From the NCBI GenBank assembly GCA_002298885.1, contig DBMK01000173.1:1-8296 (forward strand): DNA of 8,296 nucleotides, given 5' to 3'. This DNA comes from Anaerolineaceae bacterium UBA700 (GTDB lineage: Bacteria > Chloroflexota > Anaerolineae > Anaerolineales > Anaerolineaceae). Position numbers and translations under genes: made by a program. Under the pieces are notes generated by a model. That model made no database searches, was not told the origin of the DNA, and worked only from the letters and a program-made list of their open reading frames with translations. Shown here piece by piece: positions 1-6,192 of this stretch; position 1 is the first letter of the stretch; each line of letters begins with the position of its first letter.

Positions 1-71
1 GAAGGGAGCCGGGGGGTTAGGTCCTTCCTCCAATTATAATTCCACTGTCCCCTCCAGGCCAAAAAGGTTAG

Positions 72-133
72 ATTGTAGTGACGACTTCAGTCGTTCCTCG
101 CCCGCGAGCAACGACTAAAGTCGTCACTACAAT
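72..133. repeat. 62-nt hairpin repeat (REP-like palindrome)
   Basis: The 24-nt arms at 72-95 and 110-133 are complementary with a single mismatch (C88 against A117). The 14-nt middle folds further as CTCG/CGAG (97-100 with 105-108). Each arm also contains its own near-palindrome, ACGACT-TC-AGTCGT on the left and ACGACT-AA-AGTCGT on the right, so one long hairpin or two small ones can form. Its position between genes suggests a dispersed palindromic repeat. No T-tract follows, so it is not a classical terminator. The function is unknown. Confidence 0.85.
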
Positions 134-179
134 TCTCCCCTTCCCATTCTCTATTCTCTACTCTCCACTCTCTACCCTC
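124..179 (+). repeat. G-free pyrimidine-rich tract with CTCTA-type quasi-repeats
   Basis: There is no G on the plus strand over 56 nt. The tract is mostly C and T with scattered A, and short units such as TCTCTA, CTCTAC and CTCCAC recur. It lies directly 3' of the hairpin repeat and upstream of the nrdR promoter. It looks like slippage-derived low-complexity DNA, and no function can be read from it. Confidence 0.6.
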
Positions 180-211
180 GAATCTTTAAGATTAAAGTTT
201 TTCCAAACTAC

Positions 212-240
212 TTGTTATTATCGTTCATTTGTGCTAAAAT
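212..240 (+). promoter_or_regulatory. Candidate sigma70-type promoter of the nrdR-nrdJ operon
   Basis: A -35 element TTGTTA (212-217, four of six consensus bases) is separated by 17 bp from the -10 element TAAAAT (235-240). A TG dinucleotide at 232-233 makes it an extended -10. Transcription would start near 247, giving a leader of about 130 nt before the nrdR GTG. The two NrdR-box-like palindromes begin a few bases downstream of the -10, where a bound repressor would block initiation or escape. This is predicted from sequence only. Confidence 0.5.
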
Positions 241-248
241 GATGACCT

Positions 249-264
249 CGGTACATACAGGGGG
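249..264. promoter_or_regulatory. Candidate NrdR box 1 (degenerate)
   Basis: The right half, CATACAGGGGG, resembles the right half of the strong palindrome at 279-294 (ATATATGGGGG), but the left half is poorly conserved. Its centre (256.5) lies 30 bp from the centre of box 2, close to three helical turns. NrdR operators characteristically occur as a pair of about 16-bp sites spaced by a near-integral number of turns. A separate perfect inverted repeat, ACATACAG-N8-CTGTATGT (253-276), overlaps it and is an alternative reading of the same DNA. Confidence 0.45.
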
Positions 265-278
265 AAGACTGTATGTTA

Positions 279-294
279 CCCCCATATATGGGGG
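279..294. promoter_or_regulatory. Candidate NrdR box 2 (perfect 16-bp palindrome)
   Basis: The sequence is CCCCC-ATATAT-GGGGG, a perfect palindrome. Its central AT-rich core flanked by C and G fits the general NrdR box shape (C-W-ATAT-W-G core). It lies about 40 bp downstream of the predicted -10 and about 85 bp upstream of the nrdR start codon. Together with the weaker site at 249-264 it is the best operator candidate for autoregulation of this operon. The identity rests on pattern and on the adjacent nrdR gene. Confidence 0.65.
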
Positions 295-312
295 ATGGTT
301 AGCCGCAATCTT

Positions 313-338
313 GTGCCCAGGGCTCAACCCTTGGGCAC
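313..338 (+). other. GC-rich stem-loop in the nrdR leader
   Basis: GTGCCCA-GGG (313-322) pairs with CCC-TTGGGCAC (328-338) around the 5-nt loop CTCAA, with one bulged base. It sits in the predicted untranslated leader, between the operators and the ribosome binding site. No run of T follows, so it is not a convincing intrinsic terminator. It may influence leader folding or mRNA stability. No cobalamin riboswitch signature was recognised around it. Confidence 0.45.
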
Positions 339-379
339 GCTCCAATTCTGGCGCCCGGTATGTTTTTGGAGGTTTTTCT

Positions 380-832
380 GTGCGTTGCCCTTATTGCCAG
401 TTCGAAGAATCGAAAGTCCTGGACACCACTCACGACTCCCACGGCGGAGTCCGCCGGCGACGTGAATGCGAGAACTGCCACCTGCGCTTCAGCACCTACG
501 AGCGCCCCATTCTCGCCATCCCCCTCATCATTAAGGCCGACGGCACCCGCGAGGAATTCGACCGCGAGAAATTGATGCGCGGCATCCGCATCGCCTGCGC
601 CAAGCGCCCCGTCTCTGCCGCCGACATCGACCGCCTCATCGGCGAGATCGAAGCCTCGCTCACCCGCATGGGCCGCGCCGAGGTCTCCTCGCGCATCGTC
701 GGAGACATGGTCGTCAAAGGTCTCAAAGAGCTCGACCAGATCGCTTACATTCGCTACGCAATTGTTTATCTTCATCTGGATGATCTCGGCGCCATCCGTC
801 GCGAGATCGATCGATTACTGTCTGAAGGATAA
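380..832 (+). CDS. nrdR: Transcriptional repressor NrdR
   Basis: NrdR represses ribonucleotide reductase operons by binding paired NrdR boxes; its ATP-cone senses ATP/dATP, so repression follows nucleotide supply. The 150-residue product matches the usual family length. An N-terminal zinc ribbon uses C3, C6, C30 and C33, with the basic stretch VRRRREC and the following RFSTYER, both hallmarks of the family. An ATP-cone occupies about residues 48-138 and begins [16 protein letters not shown]. The GTG at 380 is chosen because it gives the canonical MRCPYC start and has GGAGG at 368-372 with 7-nt spacing. The same frame is open upstream to about 212, but that extension covers the promoter and operators and is not family-like. 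It is the first gene of an operon with nrdJ, an arrangement also known from Streptomyces nrdRJ. Autoregulation is inferred from the operator candidates upstream. Confidence 0.96.
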   Translation: MRCPYCQFEESKVLDTTHDSHGGVRRRRECENCHLRFSTYERPILAIPLIIKADGTREEFDREKLMRGIRIACAKRPVSAADIDRLIGEIEASLTRMGRAEVSSRIVGDMVVKGLKELDQIAYIRYAIVYLHLDDLGAIRREIDRLLSEG

Positions 833-843
833 GGAGTTTTATT

Positions 844-3465
844 ATGGCTACCACTCTCATCCCGGCCCAAAAGGGTCTGCTGCCTACCCCGCCCATGCCG
901 GAAGACCTGCCTTCCATTGATCTGACCGAAAACTCCCGCCAGGTGCTGCTGCGCCGCTATGTCCGCCGCGGCGACGACGGCAACCCGGGCGAAACGGTCG
1001 AGGAGATGTTCTGGCGCGTTGCGTACCACGTCGCCCGGGTTGAGGAAACCTGGGGCACCGATGTAATCGACCTGGCCCGCCAGTATTACCTGCTGCTCAC
1101 CTCCAAGAGCTTCTTCCCCAACTCGCCCACCTTCACCGGCGCCGGCACGCCCCTCGGCCAGTTGGCCGCCTGCTTCGTCCTGCCCATATCCGACGACATG
1201 GGTCGCAAGACCAACGGCATCTTCCAGACCCTGCGCGACGCCGCCCTCATCCAGCAAACCGGCGGCGGCAACGGCTTCTCCTTCTCGCGCCTGCGCCCCA
1301 AGGGCGCCGTGGTCAAATCCTCCGCCGGCGAAGCCACCGGACCGGTCGGCTTCCTGCGCGTCTACGACCACGCCTTCGGCGAGGTGGCCCAGGGCGGCAC
1401 CCGCCGCGGCGCCAACATGGCCGTCCTGCGCGTCGACCACCCGGACGTTGAGGATTTCATCACCTGCAAGACCAACGAGAACGCTATTACCAATTTCAAT
1501 ATTTCCGTCGGCATCACCGATGAGTTCATGCGCGCCGTCGAAGCCGACGCCGATTGGGACCTGGTCTTCCCCGACGTGCACGCCCCCGCTTACCGCGGTT
1601 TCGACGGTACGCTCGAGCAGGCCCGCGCCGCCGGCCTGCCCATCCGCGTCTACCGCACCGTCAAGGCCCGCGACCTGTTCACCAAGATCGTTCAGCAGGC
1701 CCACCACAACGGCGAGCCCGGCGTGCTCTTCCTGGATGCCTCCAACCGCTCCAACCCCGTACCCCAGCTCTACCAGCTCGAGGCCACTAACCCATGTGGC
1801 GAGCAATGGCTGGGCCCCTACGAAAACTGCTGCCTGGGCTCGGTCAACCTGGCCCAATCCCTCGGCCCGGATGGCACCGTCGATTGGGAGAAACTGCGCC
1901 AGGACGTGGTCCTCTCCACCCGCTTCCTCGACGACGTGGTCGACGCCAACCAGTACGTCCCCGCCGTTCCGGCCCTTGCCGAAGCCGCTCACCGCGCCCG
2001 GCGCATCGGCCTGGGCATCATGGGCCTGGGCGACCTGATGTACCACGCCGGTATCCGCTACGGCTCCCCCGCCGGGCAGGAGTTCGCTGCCCAGGTCATG
2101 GAGTTCGTGCGCTACCACGCCATGCTCACCAGCATCGACCTGTCCGCCGAGCGCGGCCCCTTCCCCGCCATCCAGGGCAGCATTTACGACCCCCAGGCCC
2201 TCAAATGGCAGCCGCCCCAACCCATTTCTGCCTATGCGCATGATTTCGGCCGCCCCGCCGTCGACTGGGACGCCGTCGTCGCCGCCATCCGCACCCACGG
2301 CATCCGCAACGCCGCCCAGACCACCGTCGCCCCCACCGGCACCATCGCCACTGTCGCCGGCTGCGAGGGCTACGGCTGCGAGCCGGTCTTCGCCCTGGCC
2401 TACGTCCGCCACGTCAACGACCGCGGCAAGGACCTCCAACTCAACTACGCCAGCCCGCTGTTTGAAAAGGCCCTCATTCAGGCCGGTCTCGACCCCGAAA
2501 CCCGCCAGAGCATCGTCGACCAGGTGATGGAGAACGGCACCTGCCAGAACGTGCCCGAGGTGCCCGACCGCATCCGCGAGGTCTTCGCCGTCTCCCAGGA
2601 TATCTCCGCCGACGAGCACGTGCGCATGCAGGCCTCCATGCAGGCCTTCGTCGACAACAGCCTTTCCAAGACAGTCAACTTCCCCGAAGGCGCCGCCGAA
2701 GAGGACGTCGCCACCGCTTACCTGCTGGCCTGGAAGCTCGGCTGCAAGGGCATCACCGTCTACGTCACCGGCTCGCGCGAAAAGGTAGTCCTCGAGACCA
2801 AGGCCACCCTCGACGCCAAGCAGCCCGTCAAGCCGGCCGCCCTTACCCCCGAGGAGCACGCTGCCGAGCAGTTGCGCATGTGGCAGGACACCAAAAAGCC
2901 CCGCCCGCGCTTCCTCTCCGGTTACACTTACTCCATCGAGACTCCCCTGGGCAAGGCCTTCGTCACCATCAACGAAAACGGCGGCGCCCAGCCCTTCGAG
3001 ATGTTCGTCAACACCTCCAAGGCCGGCTCCGAGACCGCTGCCGTATCCGAAGCCCTCGGCCGCCTTATCTCCTACGTCCTGCGACTGGCCTCCCCTGTCC
3101 CCCCCGCCGACCGCCTAACCGACGTCCTGCGCCAGCTTGCCGGCATCGGCGGCGGGCGCCAGCTCGGCTTCGGCCCCAACCGCGTCCGCTCCCTGCCAGA
3201 TGGGCTGTCCCAGGTGCTCGAGGAATACCTCAACCAGCGCACCCTTCGCCTCACTCAGCAGCACCATCACCCGGTCGAACCCACCGACGAGTCCGATGAG
3301 CCCGGCGACAACGGCCGCCTGTTAGAGCTCAAGACCGACGACCTCGCCCCCGAGCCGCCCCCCCTGCTCAAGATCGGCGACCTCTGCCCCGAATGCGGCC
3401 AGGCCGCCGTGGTCAACGAGGAGGGGTGCCGGAAGTGCTATGCGTGCGGGTATAGCGAGTGCTAA
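844..3465 (+). CDS. nrdJ: Adenosylcobalamin-dependent class II ribonucleoside reductase
   Basis: This cytoplasmic enzyme reduces ribonucleotides to deoxyribonucleotides using a 5'-deoxyadenosyl radical from coenzyme B12, so it needs neither oxygen nor a separate radical subunit. The 873-residue chain is of normal NrdJ size. C110 (in AACFVLP) and C329 fit the active-site redox pair, and the NPCGE motif (316-320) gives the N, thiyl-radical C318 and E320 triad. APTGTIA (496-502) is the phosphate-binding loop typical of reductase large chains, and [11 protein letters not shown] (604-614) is conserved. A TSCPD-type domain spans about 690-800. The tail carries C848, C851, C862, C865, C868 and C873 in the CPEC...[12 protein letters not shown] pattern, a zinc-ribbon-like tail that shuttles electrons to the active site. 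AAGGAG (831-836) overlaps the nrdR stop and lies 7 nt before the ATG, suggesting translational coupling. No intein or frameshift was seen. Codons are strongly C/G-ending. Confidence 0.97.
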   Translation: MATTLIPAQKGLLPTPPMPEDLPSIDLTENSRQVLLRRYVRRGDDGNPGETVEEMFWRVAYHVARVEETWGTDVIDLARQYYLLLTSKSFFPNSPTFTGAGTPLGQLAACFVLPISDDMGRKTNGIFQTLRDAALIQQTGGGNGFSFSRLRPKGAVVKSSAGEATGPVGFLRVYDHAFGEVAQGGTRRGANMAVLRVDHPDVEDFITCKTNENAITNFNISVGITDEFMRAVEADADWDLVFPDVHAPAYRGFDGTLEQARAAGLPIRVYRTVKARDLFTKIVQQAHHNGEPGVLFLDASNRSNPVPQLYQLEATNPCGEQWLGPYENCCLGSVNLAQSLGPDGTVDWEKLRQDVVLSTRFLDDVVDANQYVPAVPALAEAAHRARRIGLGIMGLGDLMYHAGIRYGSPAGQEFAAQVMEFVRYHAMLTSIDLSAERGPFPAIQGSIYDPQALKWQPPQPISAYAHDFGRPAVDWDAVVAAIRTHGIRNAAQTTVAPTGTIATVAGCEGYGCEPVFALAYVRHVNDRGKDLQLNYASPLFEKALIQAGLDPETRQSIVDQVMENGTCQNVPEVPDRIREVFAVSQDISADEHVRMQASMQAFVDNSLSKTVNFPEGAAEEDVATAYLLAWKLGCKGITVYVTGSREKVVLETKATLDAKQPVKPAALTPEEHAAEQLRMWQDTKKPRPRFLSGYTYSIETPLGKAFVTINENGGAQPFEMFVNTSKAGSETAAVSEALGRLISYVLRLASPVPPADRLTDVLRQLAGIGGGRQLGFGPNRVRSLPDGLSQVLEEYLNQRTLRLTQQHHHPVEPTDESDEPGDNGRLLELKTDDLAPEPPPLLKIGDLCPECGQAAVVNEEGCRKCYACGYSEC

Positions 3466-3536
3466 ATTGTATGTCAGGAACAACGAATAATTGGCCTTAT
3501 GCAATTAATAATTGGCCAATATATAAAACCCGATCT
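3466..3536. repeat. Convergent intergenic spacer with paired direct repeats
   Basis: This 71-bp spacer separates the 3' ends of nrdJ and the minus-strand amidase. It contains AATAATTGGCC twice (3486-3496 and 3507-3517), exactly 21 bp apart. The second copy merges into the palindrome ATTGGCCAAT (3511-3520). ATTGGCC (3490-3496) can also pair with GGCCAAT (3514-3520) around a 17-nt loop. Neither strand shows a GC-rich stem followed by a T-run, so no intrinsic terminator is called. It may be a weak bidirectional terminator or a protein site. Confidence 0.5.
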
Positions 3537-5228
3537 TCAATCGACAGGCTTGATCGCATTGCTGTTCACCCAACCCTGCATCCAATTGATTCTCTTTTCC
3601 GGATTCGGGAATACGAACACCAACGTCCACCGGGGTAGTTTTTGCTGAATCCTCACCACAGTCCCATTCTCAAGCGGGCTGGTCTTCAACTCGACGGGTG
3701 GAGCTTGATCTTCTTTGGTGAACGGCGCCGGTACTCCATCCTGATAGGTGAAGATCGGCGTTTTCCCTGTTTTATCTGCGATGACAAAGGGTTTGAAGGC
3801 CGGATCCTTTCGCCCAAAGAATTCCTGCCTCCATTCTTCAAGGGTAGGTTGAAATAACGGCCCAGGATCGCCGCGGTTAAGCAAATTGATCATGTCGTGC
3901 CCCAGGATATCCTGGATATTGAATTGTTTTACCAGTCTCGTGACGATATCATGTGCAACTTGGATCTGCACATCCGGGAACTTCTCCCATGCTCTCTTTC
4001 TAAATTCTTTCCAATGGATCGCCTCCTCCACTTGCTCGGGCGGGATAACCTTCTTTCCGCGCATCCATTGATCATCTTTACGCCGCAGGAATCCGGCATT
4101 GTCCAGCTCAATGCCGAACGTCATCTTATTCAAATTGCTTTCCCCCTCCCAGAAGGCGAACCCAACGTGGAAAGCGCTTTTGTTGAACGGCACGAACTGG
4201 ATCACCCGCCCATCCCTGGCGATCAGCAGGTGTGCGGAGGCTGTAAACGGGCTTTGGAATTCATTGATCGTGGTTGAAATCTCGGTGCCGGTGGTGAAGT
4301 GCATGATGATGTATTTGGGGGCGTCCATTGTTCTCTTGCCATCGTAGTTGGTCGGGTCTGCCGGTTTGAATAAGTAACGCCGCCCTTCCTGGGTGAGTAA
4401 CCGATTATCCACCACCTGCGGAACGTAGATTTTGGGGGATACAAAGCGCTTCTCGATCCATCCCACTATCCAGGGGTTGCCTTGCAATTCTGCCAGCGCT
4501 TCGATGAGCAGCCAATCTCCCTCCTCGAAGATCATCGAGACCTGGGTCCCCTTGGGGAGCGGATCCTGATATAAGGTCAAGAATTCAGCGCCTGGTCCTG
4601 CCCGGAGTGTTGCTTCCTGGTTGGTTTCGTCAAGCACATCCAGCGTTTCCCGCCCGCCAAGCAGTTTTTCTCGGAACAAGGTGCGCGGAAAGGCCGGTCC
4701 GGGATCCACTTCTCCCGAAAAAACCTCATCATTTCCCAGGATGCTATGGATCGGTTCGAATCTTTCCAGTAACGCTCGCATCACGACCAACAATGTGTCC
4801 AACTGCGCTTTCGGGAAGAGTGGCCACGGCCTGGTTCGAGTGCTAAACAATGGTCTGGCATTCAGAACCTGGCTCGGGTCAAATTTGTCGATCGAATTGA
4901 AACGGTTTGGTACTTTGGTCAGCTCTCCTGGATAGTCGAGTTCTACCGCCAGAGCTGTATTATTGAATCCCATATTGTGCGCCGCGGCGCGATCAAATGT
5001 CTCCATCTGGACAATTTCTTTCCCGTCTCTTCCAATGATCAAATGGGCTGAATCGCCTTTTGGAGTTTTAAAATTGCTAACCGCGTCTTGTAAGTCTCTC
5101 CGCTGCGTACAATAAACCACAATATGGTCCGGAGAGAGGCCCATTCTAAAGTTTGGGCTGTTGTCGAAGTGGTAATTAAAGGCTTCTCCATCTTCTAACA
5201 CCAGGCGAAGATCATCGCTGACTTTCAT
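3537..5228 (-). CDS. Tandem Amidase_2 (AmpD/PGRP-like) protein with SH3-like domains
   Basis: This is a probable N-acetylmuramoyl-L-alanine amidase, cleaving the bond between muramic acid and the stem peptide of peptidoglycan. The 563 residues form two copies of one unit: amidase 1 (about 30-190), SH3-like (about 196-266), amidase 2 (about 300-472) and SH3-like (about 483-563). The repeats align at SAHLIIGRDG (60-69) with SAHLLIARDG (331-340), and at VDPGPAF with GDPGPLF. Domain 2 keeps the expected zinc ligands H310, H444 and D454, and E374 in the IEL motif. In domain 1 the matching positions are Y39, N166 and D175, so two zinc ligands are lost and it is probably non-catalytic. The N-terminus (MKVSDDLRLV) is not a signal peptide and no membrane segment is seen, so its place of action is unclear. 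AGGAG (5236-5240) lies 7 nt before the ATG. Codon use is less C/G-ending than in nrdJ. Exact substrate and role are unknown. Confidence 0.85.
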   Translation of the reverse strand: MKVSDDLRLVLEDGEAFNYHFDNSPNFRMGLSPDHIVVYCTQRRDLQDAVSNFKTPKGDSAHLIIGRDGKEIVQMETFDRAAAHNMGFNNTALAVELDYPGELTKVPNRFNSIDKFDPSQVLNARPLFSTRTRPWPLFPKAQLDTLLVVMRALLERFEPIHSILGNDEVFSGEVDPGPAFPRTLFREKLLGGRETLDVLDETNQEATLRAGPGAEFLTLYQDPLPKGTQVSMIFEEGDWLLIEALAELQGNPWIVGWIEKRFVSPKIYVPQVVDNRLLTQEGRRYLFKPADPTNYDGKRTMDAPKYIIMHFTTGTEISTTINEFQSPFTASAHLLIARDGRVIQFVPFNKSAFHVGFAFWEGESNLNKMTFGIELDNAGFLRRKDDQWMRGKKVIPPEQVEEAIHWKEFRKRAWEKFPDVQIQVAHDIVTRLVKQFNIQDILGHDMINLLNRGDPGPLFQPTLEEWRQEFFGRKDPAFKPFVIADKTGKTPIFTYQDGVPAPFTKEDQAPPVELKTSPLENGTVVRIQQKLPRWTLVFVFPNPEKRINWMQGWVNSNAIKPVD

Positions 5229-5234
5229 TTGATT

Positions 5235-5267
5235 TCTCCTGTCTCCAGGCTCAATCCTTCAGGAGAC
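5235..5267 (-). promoter_or_regulatory. Possible Shine-Dalgarno-sequestering leader hairpin
   Basis: On the minus strand, TCTCCTG (5266-5260) is perfectly complementary to CAGGAGA (5241-5235), which contains the amidase ribosome binding site. A competing pairing uses an overlapping left arm, GTCTCC (5267-5262), with GGAGAC (5246-5241), and would leave the binding site free. The two folds are mutually exclusive, which could allow translational control. The stems are short (7 and 6 bp), so this is only a candidate. Confidence 0.35.
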
Positions 5268-5334
5268 CTGGCTGTTCAGAAACCGAATTTATGATAATTC
5301 CCATTCAATTAGTAAGAATTTTCTTCTGATCAAT

Positions 5335-5363
5335 AGTATAGATCGTTCCCCCTCATTAATCAA
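5335..5363 (-). promoter_or_regulatory. Candidate sigma70-type promoter of the amidase gene
   Basis: Reading the minus strand, TTGATT (5363-5358, four of six consensus bases) is followed after 17 bp by TATACT (5340-5335, five of six). Transcription would start near 5328 and give a leader of about 100 nt before the amidase ATG at 5228. It lies between the end of the WD40 remnant and the amidase gene. It suggests the amidase is transcribed on its own. Confidence 0.5.
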
Positions 5364-5392
5364 CTAAAGTGTACTGCCAGGTTTTACACAGG

Positions 5393-5596
5393 TTACTTAC
5401 AGTCGCTCTTCCTTACTGCTACCAGATTACCGTCCTTCACCTGCCATACGTGAATTTCCACCCCACCAGACGCCAGCCGAGACCCATCGGGCGAAAAGAC
5501 CATTTTCCAGAACGGGAGATGCTTCCCCGGCAAGGTACGCAGATTTTGTGTGTCATCACGCAAGACCAGGAGAATACTGTATGCTTCATCCCCATC
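5393..5596 (-). pseudogene. WD40-repeat protein remnant (C-terminal fragment)
   Basis: On the minus strand, an open stretch of 67 codons runs from just after a TAG (5599-5597) to a TAA (5395-5393). It reads through TLPGKHLPFWKMVFSPDGSR and LASGGVEIHVWQVKDGNLVA, which is a good WD40 blade: hydrophobic strand, FSPDGSRLASGG, then the I-x-V-W strand and a DGxL turn. There is no suitable start codon or ribosome binding site at its 5' end, and only one blade is present where a propeller needs about seven. It is therefore best read as the decayed 3' end of a larger WD40 gene. The (AT)13 tract and the mobile-element-like palindrome lie upstream, where the missing part would have been. The remnant and the amidase have the same orientation, but no functional link is visible. 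Confidence 0.7.
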
Positions 5597-5655
5597 CTAA
5601 AACCTACTGCCTGCTTAACTATTCTGTCGATAGAAGTGGCCGGTCAGCTGGCATA

Positions 5656-5681
5656 ATATATATATATATATATATATATAT
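5656..5681. repeat. (AT)13 dinucleotide microsatellite
   Basis: Thirteen uninterrupted AT units lie between the WD40 remnant and the MITE-like element. Such a tract melts easily, can extrude as a cruciform and is prone to slippage, so its length may vary between cells. Long pure dinucleotide runs are uncommon in bacterial chromosomes. The flanking 5682-5787 shows no gene or recognised signal. Confidence 0.9.
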
Positions 5682-5787
5682 CAATTATCTGCTGCCACTA
5701 AACCATTCGTGCCATTCGCGATAAAAGAGACATTGGTCGGAGTAATTGCTATTACCTTTTTTCATCTAGCCACCTTACGTCATTTCC

Positions 5788-5792
5788 GGCAT
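5788..5792 (+). repeat. Left 5-bp flanking direct repeat (GGCAT), putative target-site duplication
   Basis: GGCAT abuts the outer end of the left terminal inverted repeat, and the same five bases in the same orientation abut the right end (6193-6197). Exact flanking direct repeats are the footprint of transposase-mediated insertion. Confidence 0.65.
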
Positions 5793-5949
5793 CGCCTGAG
5801 GCTAACCCGCAGGGTGCTTCGCGAAGCCATCAGGCTAGGTGAGTCAAGCCCGATAAATCGAGCTGGAAAAGGCCTCAAGCCAATTAAGAAACTGCTTATG
5901 GTTTTTGATAACTTAATTGGGTATGTACATACCTCGCGGTCAACCAGAA

Positions 5950-6001
5950 CCTCACCCCCGGCCCCTCTCCTGAGAATAAAAAACCATTCTCAGGAGAGGG
6001 G
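5950..6001 (-). repeat. Hairpin repeat, copy A (minus orientation)
   Basis: A perfect 16-bp stem pairs CCCCTCTCCTGAGAAT (5962-5977) with its complement (5986-6001) around an 8-nt loop. The outward tail CCTCACCCCCGG (5950-5961) is the reverse complement of the tail of copy B, so the two copies stand head to head in the core of the MITE-like element, 25 nt apart. The hairpin has no T-run on either side. Confidence 0.85.
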
Positions 6002-6026
6002 AGAAATGCACTGGATTTGGTTTTCT

Positions 6027-6078
6027 CCCCTCTCCCAGAACGTGCTTCACCGTTCTGGGAGAGGGGCCGGGGGTGAGG
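6027..6078 (+). repeat. Hairpin repeat, copy B (plus orientation)
   Basis: A perfect 16-bp stem pairs CCCCTCTCCCAGAACG (6027-6042) with its complement (6051-6066) around the 8-nt loop TGCTTCAC. It is followed by the tail CCGGGGGTGAGG (6067-6078). The outer stem half matches copy A, while the inner stem half has different sequence but still pairs perfectly. The loop region shares TTCACCG with copy C when copy C is read on the opposite strand. Confidence 0.85.
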
Positions 6079-6192
6079 CTAGCAGGCCCATCTAAACGCT
6101 GATTACCCGTTTAAGTTTTCAAAAACCATTTGCAGGTTTGAACGTGATAGCCTGGTGGCTTCGCGAAGCACCCTGCGGGTTAGCCCCAGGCG

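Larger units (their letters stand above)
5793..6192. mobile_element. MITE-like non-autonomous element, about 400 bp
   Basis: The terminal inverted repeats at 5793-5837 and 6148-6192 match at 43 of 45 positions and start CGCCTGRGGCTAACCC. Each contains the perfect 12-bp palindrome GCTTCGCGAAGC. A second inverted pair lies further in (5898-5923 with 6104-6129, 23 of 26 matching), and a third pair at the core (5950-5970 with 6058-6078, perfect 21 bp). The core pair is spaced almost symmetrically from the second pair (26 and 25 bp). The left arm carries roughly 45 extra bases between the first and second pairs. Exact 5-bp direct repeats flank the element. It encodes no convincing protein, so any movement would need a transposase in trans. 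A 5-bp duplication occurs in several families, including Tn3-like elements, but the ends do not begin with the GGGG common in that group, so no family is assigned. It ends 57 bp before the beta-helix gene. Confidence 0.7.

Noticed and set aside
212..379. N-terminal extension of nrdR to an ATG at 212
   Set aside because: The extension would translate the -35, -10 and operator region. It does not resemble NrdR family sequence, while GTG at 380 gives the canonical zinc-ribbon start with a good ribosome binding site.
241..379. Cobalamin riboswitch in the leader of the B12-dependent reductase operon
   Set aside because: The leader is only about 130 nt, and no B12-box or multi-helix junction was recognised. 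The one clear GC-rich stem-loop is too simple.
772..2859. Very long minus-strand open frame of 695 codons opposite nrdJ
   Set aside because: It is antisense to clear NrdJ coding sequence. Its product is a low-complexity run of G, A, V and D with no domain, as expected from the strong C/G bias at nrdJ third positions, which suppresses stop codons on the other strand.
5369..5656. Plus-strand open frame of 95 codons
   Set aside because: It is the antisense shadow of the WD40 remnant; the minus-strand reading gives recognisable WD40 sequence and the plus-strand one does not.
5685..5780. Further WD40-like coding on the minus strand upstream of the AT tract
   Set aside because: A short reading (VSFIANGTNGLVAADN) is vaguely blade-like, but it is only about 26 codons between stops and lacks the SPDG or W-D signature, so it was not called.
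5709..6095. Plus-strand open frame of 128 codons
   Set aside because: It runs across the inverted repeats of the MITE-like element and its hairpin core. The translation shows repeat-derived S, P and R-rich text and no domain or ribosome binding site.
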